Of a DNA stretch of 53,663 nucleotides, positions 1 to 7,529 are shown piece after piece. The translations under genes were made by a program, and so were the position numbers. Under the pieces are notes generated by a model. It did not search any database and was not told the DNA's origin. It was given only the letters and a program-made list of their open reading frames with translations. The first letter of the stretch is position 1. Every line of letters starts with the position of its first letter. The DNA comes from an uncultured Bacteroidota bacterium (GTDB lineage Bacteria > Bacteroidota > Bacteroidia > Flavobacteriales > Schleiferiaceae): the NCBI GenBank assembly GCA_913057235.1, contig CAJXNI010000018.1:1-53663 (forward strand), in the 5' to 3' direction.

Positions 1-79
1 GCTGAATTACCCAATCAACAGGTCCCGGGTCTCCGTAAACTACGCCCGGGAACAGGTTAATTATTGGTGGCATCCTTAA
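1..79 (+). CDS. Possible C-terminal end of an upstream gene (partial)
   Basis: One plus-strand frame is open from the window edge to a TAA at 77-79 and reads as a polar tail containing PINRSRVS and ending NYWWHP. It would precede three same-strand polysaccharide genes, which favours this frame. The assignment is weak, because a minus-strand frame starting at 73 (or GTG at 109) and another plus frame ending at 60 are also open over this short stretch. No family can be named from about 25 codons. Confidence 0.3.
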   Translation, partial: LNYPINRSRVSVNYAREQVNYWWHP

Positions 80-184
80 ATCAATCAAAGGCACCTTTGG
101 TCTGTGCACTAAAATCTAACATCCAGCCCCCAACCACCACCCACGTCCTTAAAATTGGTTTTCTTTGAAACGCAGAATAAAGCT

Positions 185-835
185 ATGATGGCAGCCCCTT
201 ACATTGTAATTGGAATGCACCGCAGCGGCACCTCCCTTCTATCCAGGGTGCTGGAAAAATCGGGCATTTTCATGGGCGTGGTCAAAGACCACAATTTTGA
301 AGCCATGCATTTTTTGAGCTTGAACCAACAAACCCTTTGGGCCGCAGGAGCCGATTGGCACAAGCCGGTGGTTCCAGATAAAATCTACTGGAAAACCCTT
401 CCCGCCCAGGTGCTTTACCACGAACATTTTAGGGTACAATACCGCTTAAGCCGCTACAAACTCTGGTGGCAAAAGCCTGCCTGGGGTTGGAAAGATCCCC
501 GCAACACCTTTACCCTCAATATGTGGTTAGACCTTTTTCCTCAGGCCAAGGTTCTACACATGGTTCGTAACCAAGATGAGGTAGTAAAAAGCCTTCAAAA
601 ACGGAACACGCTTAAAGCGGAAGTTTTTCAAACCGAATTGGAAGACACCGCCTTCTGCCAGAAATTATGGCAACAGTACCTAGAGCAAGGAAGAAGTTAT
701 GCGCACACACTGGGAGAGCGCTACTGTGAGGTAAACTACCAGCAAATTTGCGGATTGGCGCCTGAAGCCTTGGAAAAATTAGAGCATTTTTGCCAACGTA
801 AAATGACGGCCGCCTTAAAATCAATTGTAGCTTGA
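185..835 (+). CDS. Sulfotransferase family protein
   Basis: This probably transfers a sulfuryl group from PAPS to a sugar or other polymer being built by the neighbouring glycosyltransferases. The PAPS-binding P-loop is GMHRSGTS at residues 10-17, and a second nucleotide-binding stretch, HMVRNQDEV, lies around R128. The protein is 216 aa, short but within the family range. I start it at ATG 185 (a second ATG is at 188), because the longer open frame begins with a TTG and non-conserved residues. Its stop overlaps the TTG start of the next gene (TTGA), so the two are probably translationally coupled. The acceptor substrate cannot be read from sequence. Confidence 0.8.
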   Translation: MMAAPYIVIGMHRSGTSLLSRVLEKSGIFMGVVKDHNFEAMHFLSLNQQTLWAAGADWHKPVVPDKIYWKTLPAQVLYHEHFRVQYRLSRYKLWWQKPAWGWKDPRNTFTLNMWLDLFPQAKVLHMVRNQDEVVKSLQKRNTLKAEVFQTELEDTAFCQKLWQQYLEQGRSYAHTLGERYCEVNYQQICGLAPEALEKLEHFCQRKMTAALKSIVA

Positions 836-1863
836 ATCCTCTGGTTTCCATTATTGTACCCAATTACAACCACAAAGCTTACCTACCCAAGCGGCTACAA
901 AGCATTAAAGACCAAACCTTTAAAGACTACGAGTTACTTTTACTAGATGATGCCAGCACCGATGGCAGCGCTGCCTATTTAAAAAAATTTCAAGCTGAAA
1001 ATCCGCATAGCCGCTTTATACCCAATGGTAAAAACAGTGGCAGTCCTTTTAAGCAGTGGAATAAAGGCGTAGCAGAGGCAAAAGGCCAATATGTTTGGAT
1101 TGCCGAGAGCGATGATTATGCGGAACCCAACTTGTTGGAGGAGCTGGTGACGCTGCTGCAAAAGCACCCAACGGTGGGTATTGCTTACGGGCAATCGTAT
1201 CTGGTGAATGAAAAAGATGAGATTTTAAACAGCTATGCCGAAAACCTTCAATTCATTTACCAGACCAATACCTGGGAGAGTGACTTTGTGGAGCATGGCC
1301 CGGAGGCCTGCCGCAAGTGGTTACTCAAACACAATCCCATTCCCAATGCCAGTGGCATACTCATCCGCAAAGAAGCCTATGAAAAAGTAGGAGGCGCCCA
1401 AACCAACATGAATCTCAATGGCGACTGGTTTTTATACGCCCGAATATTATGCGAATATGACCTGGGCTTTACCGCCGAGCATCTCAATTACTTTAGAGTG
1501 CACACCCAAACCCAAAGGGCCAAGGCGCGCAAAAATGCCTGGGTTTACACCGAGTTAATTACCATAAACGAATACCTGAAAACCAAGGTACCCAATAGCA
1601 AAAGGGAGGCCGAAGAGGCCATTAGTGAGGTAGGTAATTGGTGGATTGGCAATTTGCCCTACCATAGCCTTACGGCCGAAAATTGGAAATTAGACCGTTG
1701 GCTGTACCGCTATTTTAATCAGTACAAAAACAATTTGCCCTGGCGCATTTTTCTCACTTTTATCATTAGCTACACCCGTGATTTTTTGGTTTTTGTAAAG
1801 CTCCTTAAACCTTTAAAGCGCCTGCGCAGTTGGCTCTTCCCCGGTAAATATTGGGATAAATGA
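832..1863 (+). CDS. Family 2 glycosyltransferase
   Basis: This GT-A fold glycosyltransferase likely adds a sugar from an NDP-sugar during surface polysaccharide synthesis in the cytoplasm. The N-terminus has the family pattern VSIIVPNYNHKAYL followed by LLLLDDASTDGS, and the metal-binding acidic motif is ESDD at residues 92-95. At 343 aa it has a C-terminal region of about 120 aa that is basic and aromatic and may sit on the membrane. The start is TTG at 832, inside the stop of the sulfotransferase gene; no upstream ATG fits and the conserved N-terminus begins at residue 4. Its own stop overlaps the next start by four bases (ATGA). Donor and acceptor are unknown. Confidence 0.88.
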   Translation: MNPLVSIIVPNYNHKAYLPKRLQSIKDQTFKDYELLLLDDASTDGSAAYLKKFQAENPHSRFIPNGKNSGSPFKQWNKGVAEAKGQYVWIAESDDYAEPNLLEELVTLLQKHPTVGIAYGQSYLVNEKDEILNSYAENLQFIYQTNTWESDFVEHGPEACRKWLLKHNPIPNASGILIRKEAYEKVGGAQTNMNLNGDWFLYARILCEYDLGFTAEHLNYFRVHTQTQRAKARKNAWVYTELITINEYLKTKVPNSKREAEEAISEVGNWWIGNLPYHSLTAENWKLDRWLYRYFNQYKNNLPWRIFLTFIISYTRDFLVFVKLLKPLKRLRSWLFPGKYWDK

Positions 1864-2729
1864 AGCCCGTTTTTTCAGTCATCATTCCGGTTTTTAATGC
1901 TGCCGAAACTTTAGCGGAAGCCTTAGAATCAGTAGCTAACCAAAGTTTTAGTGACTTTGAGATAGTGGTAGTGAATGACGGCAGTACGGATGAAAGTGTC
2001 CAAATACTTGAATCATTTGCCAAAAACCATCCGGCCCTGACCGTTAATTTGGTGGAACAAGCTAACCAAGGATTGGGTGCTGCGCGCAATGCCGGGGTAG
2101 ATCAGTCCCGCGGTGAGTATTGCGCCTTTTTAGATGCCGATGATCTTTGGCAGCCGCAAAAGCTGGAAAGCTGCTACCAATATTTAAAATCGAGCCCAGC
2201 GTGTAAAGCCCTTTACCATGGGGTGGTGGCTTTTACAGCCGATGGAGAACGCAAGCGTAACGCTTATCCCGTGCAAGGTACCCGCCAGCTCCTTCAAAAA
2301 GGGAACCCGCTGGTACCCTCGGCCGTGGTACTCAAGCATGCTTTGATTCAGCGATTACGTTTTACCGAAGATCCGCTGTACCTGGGAGCCGAAGATTTGC
2401 ACCTCTGGCTAAGACTTTTGCATCAAGAAGTACAGCTGCATTTTTGGCCGGAATATCTGACCTACTACCGAGCGGAAGGTGGCATGAGTACGGAATTGGA
2501 AAAACACCTACTTCATGTTTTTGCCGTTCTGGATCACTTTTACCAAAAAGGGTATTTTAAATTAAGTCATCTGGAAATGGCCAAGCGCAGAAAATACTAT
2601 GAAGCGGGGCGGCTATCGCAAAAGCAAGGTCAGCACTTTAAAGCCGAACGTTACTACGCAGCGGCAGATTCCAAATCCATGAAAATTTTAGGGCTTCGGT
2701 TTCTAAACCTCCTGGGCTTCAAGGTGTAG
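1860..2729 (+). CDS. Family 2 glycosyltransferase
   Basis: This is a second GT-A type glycosyltransferase, 289 aa. It begins with FSVIIPVFNAAETL, continues with VVVNDGSTDES, and has the metal-binding motif LDADD at residues 91-95. ATG 1860 overlaps the preceding stop as ATGA, so translation is likely coupled. It is the last gene of this polysaccharide run, since an 80-bp gap with a separate promoter-like site follows. The two glycosyltransferases share only the family core, so they probably make different linkages rather than being a recent duplication. Which sugar each transfers cannot be told. Confidence 0.88.
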   Translation: MKPVFSVIIPVFNAAETLAEALESVANQSFSDFEIVVVNDGSTDESVQILESFAKNHPALTVNLVEQANQGLGAARNAGVDQSRGEYCAFLDADDLWQPQKLESCYQYLKSSPACKALYHGVVAFTADGERKRNAYPVQGTRQLLQKGNPLVPSAVVLKHALIQRLRFTEDPLYLGAEDLHLWLRLLHQEVQLHFWPEYLTYYRAEGGMSTELEKHLLHVFAVLDHFYQKGYFKLSHLEMAKRRKYYEAGRLSQKQGQHFKAERYYAAADSKSMKILGLRFLNLLGFKV

Positions 2730-2742
2730 CACCCTGACATCT

Positions 2743-2750
2743 TAAATTTG
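2743..2750 (+). promoter_or_regulatory. Candidate -7 element for the OlsF-like gene
   Basis: TAAATTTG matches the Bacteroidota -7 consensus TAnnTTTG and lies 61 bp before the ATG at 2812. No good TTG or TTTG element is found 17-21 bp upstream, so this is a weak call based on one box. Confidence 0.35.
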
Positions 2751-2811
2751 CCGCAAGGTTAAGATAATTTTTCGGTAACATTCCAGCCTGGGCAATACCT
2801 AACTTGCAGCC

Positions 2812-4539
2812 ATGAATTTGGTGGAGCAAAACGAGCTGGCCCGTCTCATTCATTTAGACAAGGTGGGCTTACAGGCCTTGGCCAGACCCATTATGAAAAT
2901 CTTAAAACTGCATGATGTTAATCAGGTGTACCAAAGCCTGGAAGAACTGCAGGGGCCAGCTTTTATTGATGCGTTGCTTGAGGAGTATGAAGTAAATTTT
3001 GAATACTACGCAGCTGAGCTCAAAAACATCCCTAAAACGGGGCCCTTCATTACTGTTTCTAACCACCCCTTAGGCGGCATAGACGGGCTGCTTTTGCTCA
3101 AACTACTAAACACCGTACGCCCTGATTTTAAGGTAATGGCCAACTTTTTACTGCAAAAAGTGGAACCCATTAAAGACTACGTAATGCCGGTGAACCCTTT
3201 TGAGACTAAAAATGTGAAAAGCTCCTACGGAGGCATTAAAGAGGCCATGCGGCATGTGCAAGCGGGCCATGGCCTGGGCATTTTTCCGGCTGGTGAGGTA
3301 AGTACTTATCAATTTGAAGAAAAACGCATTACCGATAAAGCCTGGGAAGATGGCGCCATTAAACTGATTGAAAAACTGGGGGTGCCGGTAGTTCCCATTT
3401 ACTTTAAAGCGCGCAACAGTGCTTTTTTTTACCTGCTTTCTATTCTGCACCCGGGCTTGCGCACCGCCAAGCTCCCCTCTGAATTAAGACAGCAAAAAAA
3501 TAAGGCTGTGAAAATTAGAATTGGCCGCCCTATTTACCCCAAAGAACTGGCCGGCTACAAAACCACTCCTCATCTAAAAGCATTCTTGCGGCAGCGTACC
3601 TACCTGCTCCGTGAAGCTCTGCCACCGGCCAAAAAACTCTTTAGCTTAAAAAGGCCGGTGCACCCATTGCCCTTTCAAGAAGCTGTTCCGGCAGAAAGGC
3701 TCAAGGCCGAAATTCAAGCTCTGCGCACAAAGGAACGCAGGCTCATAGAACAAAAGAGTTATGAAGTCTTTTGCGCCAGCAGTGAGGAAATTCCGCAGTT
3801 GCTTCTAGAGTTGGGCCGCTTGCGCGAGCTCACTTTTAGAGCCATTGGAGAAGGTACCAACCGTGCCCTGGATTTAGATGATTTTGATTTTCATTACCGT
3901 CACCTATTATTATGGGACAAAGAAACCGAACAGTTAGCAGGCGCCTACCGCCTGGGCATTGGCCCGGAAATTTATGAGCGTTTTGGCATAAACGGTTTTT
4001 ACGTAAGCACCTTATTTAAAATAAAAAAAGGAGGACGTTTGCTTTTGCAACAAGGCCTGGAAATGGGCCGAGCCTTTGTAGTGCCTGAACATCAACAAAA
4101 ACCATTGCCACTTTTTTTGCTTTGGCAAGGTATAGAGGCCGTTTTAGCTGCCCATCCTAACCTAAAATACATTTGCGGTTGCGCCAGCATTTCCAATGTC
4201 TTTTCAAAATTTAGCCAATCGCTCATGGTAGAGTTTTTTCTTAAAAACCACGGAGATGCCAACTTAACGCAATTTATAAAGCCCCGTAAAGCCTTTAAGC
4301 CCAAGCTTAAAAGCAAGTATCAGCACCAAATTCTTAATAGCACCAAAAGTGACCTGACCCAGTTTGACCGCATCATAGAAAACCTGGAGCCTGGTAATTT
4401 ACGTGTGCCAGTACTCATTAAAAAATACCTGAAACTCAATGCCCGCTTTGTCTGCTTTAACGTAGACCCTCTGTTTAATAATTCATTAGACGGTTTTATG
4501 TACATAGCCGTGCAAGACCTAGAAGCTAGGAATAACTGA
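2812..4539 (+). CDS. olsF: OlsF-like bifunctional acyltransferase (PlsC + hemolysin-type GNAT)
   Basis: The likely product makes ornithine lipid, a phosphorus-free membrane lipid, by two acylations at the inner membrane. The N-terminal half is a PlsC-type O-acyltransferase: the HX4D motif is NHPLGGID with H85 and D90, and the FPxGE motif is FPAGEVS at about 158-164. After a linker at about 275-310, the C-terminal part resembles the hemolysin-like acetyltransferase domain of OlsB, with a conserved ELTFRAIGEGTN stretch and a following YRHLLLWD. A single 575-aa chain with both activities matches the known OlsF enzymes, described in Serratia and Flavobacterium johnsoniae. Domain order and length fit, but substrate identity is inferred. 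A related two-domain acyltransferase making another aminolipid is the main alternative. Confidence 0.75.
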   Translation: MNLVEQNELARLIHLDKVGLQALARPIMKILKLHDVNQVYQSLEELQGPAFIDALLEEYEVNFEYYAAELKNIPKTGPFITVSNHPLGGIDGLLLLKLLNTVRPDFKVMANFLLQKVEPIKDYVMPVNPFETKNVKSSYGGIKEAMRHVQAGHGLGIFPAGEVSTYQFEEKRITDKAWEDGAIKLIEKLGVPVVPIYFKARNSAFFYLLSILHPGLRTAKLPSELRQQKNKAVKIRIGRPIYPKELAGYKTTPHLKAFLRQRTYLLREALPPAKKLFSLKRPVHPLPFQEAVPAERLKAEIQALRTKERRLIEQKSYEVFCASSEEIPQLLLELGRLRELTFRAIGEGTNRALDLDDFDFHYRHLLLWDKETEQLAGAYRLGIGPEIYERFGINGFYVSTLFKIKKGGRLLLQQGLEMGRAFVVPEHQQKPLPLFLLWQGIEAVLAAHPNLKYICGCASISNVFSKFSQSLMVEFFLKNHGDANLTQFIKPRKAFKPKLKSKYQHQILNSTKSDLTQFDRIIENLEPGNLRVPVLIKKYLKLNARFVCFNVDPLFNNSLDGFMYIAVQDLEARNN

Positions 4540-4587
4540 AAACAAATCTTAATTTAGAGTGCTAATCTGCTAGCATAAAGATGCTTC

Positions 4588-6423
4588 ATGTCTACTGGAA
4601 AAAATGGACTAAACCCTTCTACTGATCTTGTAGCTCTACTTCAGTTAAAGTCACTTTTTTACCTAAAAACTGATTTAGAGGGAAATTACACCTTTGTTAA
4701 TGACGCTTATGCCGAAGCCATGGGCATGGACAGAGAGGCTGCTCTGGGCACCAGTAGCATCAATCATGTAGCCGAGGAGTCTCGCCCTGCCATTATAAAA
4801 GCGATGGAAACGTTATTTGCTAAGCCCACCGAGAGTGTATTCGTTGACTTGGTGAAGCCCTATAAAAATGGGATTAAAGGAGTAAGCACATGGGAGTTTA
4901 AGGGGCTATTTACAGAAGAAGCATTAAGGCGCAGCCAATAGCGGTTAAGCAATATCACCTACTCTACGGGAGCGGTTTTTGAACTTCACAACAACTTTAA
5001 TAAAAGTGTGAGCTTCTTTGAACATATTAGTGACAGATACAAAGATCTGAACCTATCTCTACCAGCTGACCTTTTTAGAAGCAATGCCCGGCTCTTCTTC
5101 AATAACATTCACAACAATGATGCTCCTATGGTTTTAGGGAGCTATGGTTATGCGCTCAAAACCAAAAAAATTGGCAAAGCATTTTTTGAATGAGTCGCGC
5201 AGATGGCAGCCAGTGCTGGTTGCAATTAGATGCTAAGCCAGTGCTGTTAAAAGATCACCTACTGGCTTTTTACGGCACCCTAAGAGATATAACCGAACAA
5301 AAAGAAAGTGAGTACGAGCTGGCTAAACTGGCCCAGGTAAGCACCAATATTTCAGACGTGGTGTACATCACCAACACCCAGGCAGAAACCCAGTGGATTA
5401 ATGAGTCTATTACGCGCATGTTCGGTTACCGAAGCAAAGAACTATTGCAACAAAGCCCTACGTATTTATTAAGCGGACCTGAAACAGAGCAAGCCGAAAT
5501 AGACAGACTCATAGAGGCATGCCGCCTGCAGCGCAAAAAGTCAGGCATACTACGGCTTTACCATAAAGATGGTAAAGGGGTATGGGTAGAATAACTGGCA
5601 AAACCTATTTGGAATTCTGAAGGGGAGTTTAGCTATAACATGATACGGTTTAAGAGATATTACCCAAACCGTAGAAAAAGAGACTGAATTAAACTCTATA
5701 GTTGACGTAACCACTGAGCAAAACAAGCGCCTGCAGAATTTCACCTACATCATTTCGCATAACATTCGTTCCCATAGCGCTAACCTCAACGGACTTTTGG
5801 GCCTCTTAGAACAAGACACTCCCGTTACTGAACAGCAGGAAATTCTAGAGGCTCTGCGCAAAGTAGGAAGCAACCTGGAAGCTACCATTCGCCATTTGAG
5901 CGAGGTGATCACCATTGATAAATCCCTTAATAAAAATAAGCGCCCCTTACTTCTAAATGCCGAAGTGCAAAAGGTTTTGGAATTGGTGGAGCACGAGATA
6001 CGCCTCTGCAGGGCCACCATTACCTGCGATTTCTCAGATCGCGCAAAGCTTTTGGCTGTGCCAGCTTACCTGGAAAGCATTATTCAAAATTTAGTCACCA
6101 ATGCCTTGCGCTACCGGCACCCCCTTAGAGCACCTGAGATTACCATTGGTCATATTGAAAAAGAAAACCACGATTTGCTCTATGTAAAAGATAATGGCTT
6201 GGGGATTGATCTGAAGCGCCACGGTGATAAGCTTTTTAAAATGTACCAAACCTTTCACGGCCATGAAGAATCCCGTGGCCTTGAGTTATATTTGCTGAAA
6301 AGTCAGATTGAAGCCATGGACGGCTCCGTTTGGGTAGAAAGTGAACCTAAAAAAGGCAGCACTTTTTACGTGAAATTCAGAAAGAAACAGCACATTGAAA
6401 ACTCCGCCTCAGGAATGGTATGA
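4588..6423 (+). pseudogene. Decayed PAS-PAS-PAS sensor histidine kinase
   Basis: Read as one gene this would be a cytoplasmic kinase of about 610 aa with three PAS domains, a dimerisation/phosphoacceptor domain (SHNIRSHSANL, His codon at 5758-5760) and an HATPase domain (N-box NLVTNALRY, G1 DNGLGID). It is broken four ways. There is an in-frame TAG at 4939, in a spot where kinases usually read SQERL. One base is lost at about 5188-5192. There is an in-frame TAA at 5592. One base is gained near 5641-5653, which restores the first frame. The G2 box also reads RGLELYL, with GAG at 6283 where Gly is expected. Homology continues across every break, so these are lesions in one gene and not several small genes. 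Neighbours on both sides are intact, which argues against poor sequence quality. Confidence 0.85.
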
Positions 6424-6592
6424 TAAGCCTTGGTTACTAGCACTACTTACGCTTGCCTTTCCACTTATAGCTCTTATTGGGCTTTGGTTAACTAAAACCC
6501 TCCCCAGTAAATACAAAATAGTTTTGGCCTTGGCTGCCACCATGAATTTCTTAGGTCAAATGGCCATTATTTTTAAATACTTATTTGGCTAA
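6395..6592 (+). CDS. Small two-helix membrane protein
   Basis: This 65-aa frame starts at TTG 6395, inside the end of the broken kinase gene, and ends just before the convergent deacylase gene. It reads as a short polar start (EWYDKPW), a hydrophobic helix at about residues 13-33, the basic turn KTLPSKYK, and a second helix at about 40-62. This is a coherent membrane-protein pattern, similar in style to small Bacteroidota membrane proteins with a KPW...LP.KYK layout. I cannot assign a function. The TTG start and the overlap with a pseudogene keep confidence moderate. Confidence 0.5.
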   Translation: MKTPPQEWYDKPWLLALLTLAFPLIALIGLWLTKTLPSKYKIVLALAATMNFLGQMAIIFKYLFG

Positions 6593-6595
6593 GCC

Positions 6596-7498
6596 TTAAA
6601 ACCAAATTTTTTGGGCCAAACGAAAGGTATTGGCGTGGGCGTCTACAATGTCGGCCAGGCGCTGAGAATAGCCACCGCCCATATTAATGGCCACGGGCAA
6701 GTTGTTTTTATGCAGGGTTTTCAAGACTAGCTCATCTCTTTGGCGGCACCCGTAGATACTCATCCCTAAGCGCCCTAATTTATCAGTGGCCAATACGTCT
6801 ACCCCGCTTTGGTAGAAAGCAAAATCCGGTTGCACTTCATCCAGGAGTCTGGGTAATTTTTCACTCAGAATCTTCAAGTAAGTAGTGTCATCGCAGCCAT
6901 CGGGTAACGCAATATCTAAATCTGATTTTTCTTTTTTAAGCGGATAATTTTTAGCACCATGCATGGAGAAAGTAAAAACTCGCGGTTCATTTTCCATGAT
7001 TTTGGCCGTGCCGTTGCCCTGATGTACGTCTAAATCTACCACCAATATTTTTTGGGCCAGGTTTTGGTCAAGCAGCCAATGGCTGGCAATGGCAATGTCA
7101 TTCAGTAAGCAAAAGCCTTCACCCCTATCCGCGTAAGCGTGATGCGTGCCCCCGGCAATATTAATAGAGACTCCAAATTCCAAAGCATAGCGGCAGTTGT
7201 CTATGGTGCCTTGGTTAATGGTTATTTCCCTTTCTACCAGTTTTTGCGTGAGCGGAAAGCCCGTTCTGCGCTCTTCAGCGCGGCTTAGTTTCAGGTCTTT
7301 TAGTTTTTGCCAGTACCCGGCTGTATGGGTGCGCAAAACCTGCGCCTCGCTAAGTTGGCCCGGCTCAAAAAAATTGGCCTGTGTGCAAGTACCCTCATAC
7401 AAAAGCTGCTCTGGCAACAGGCTGTACTTAGCCATTGGAAAACGATGGCCTGGCGGTAAAGAGTGATGGTAAATAGGCGTGTAAGCTATTTTAAGCAT
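6596..7498 (-). CDS. Histone deacetylase family (AcuC/HDAC-like) deacylase
   Basis: This is a zinc-dependent amide hydrolase of the HDAC/acetoin-utilisation superfamily, which may remove acetyl groups from a protein, polyamine or small molecule in the cytoplasm. The expected residues are present: the paired active-site histidines in GGTHHAYAD, the metal ligands in DLDVHQGNGT, the second Asp ligand region DKLGRLGMS, and the catalytic-tyrosine loop INMGGGYS near the C-terminus. The length (300 aa) is normal for bacterial members. It begins at an ATG preceded by pheT in the same direction, 31 bp away, and may be cotranscribed with it. The substrate is not evident from context. Confidence 0.88.
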   Translation of the reverse strand: MLKIAYTPIYHHSLPPGHRFPMAKYSLLPEQLLYEGTCTQANFFEPGQLSEAQVLRTHTAGYWQKLKDLKLSRAEERRTGFPLTQKLVEREITINQGTIDNCRYALEFGVSINIAGGTHHAYADRGEGFCLLNDIAIASHWLLDQNLAQKILVVDLDVHQGNGTAKIMENEPRVFTFSMHGAKNYPLKKEKSDLDIALPDGCDDTTYLKILSEKLPRLLDEVQPDFAFYQSGVDVLATDKLGRLGMSIYGCRQRDELVLKTLHKNNLPVAINMGGGYSQRLADIVDAHANTFRLAQKIWF

Positions 7499-7529
7499 GC
7501 CACCTATAACCTTGAACTACCTAAAATGA

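Noticed and set aside
1-109. Minus-strand start of a divergent gene at ATG 73 or GTG 109
   Set aside because: The frame is open but short, and two plus-strand frames are also open here; the plus-strand gene order fits better. Not decidable from this window.
5188-5196. Programmed -1 frameshift in the PAS kinase
   Set aside because: The site lacks a clear slippery heptamer-plus-structure arrangement and the gene also has two nonsense codons and a second shift, so decay is simpler.
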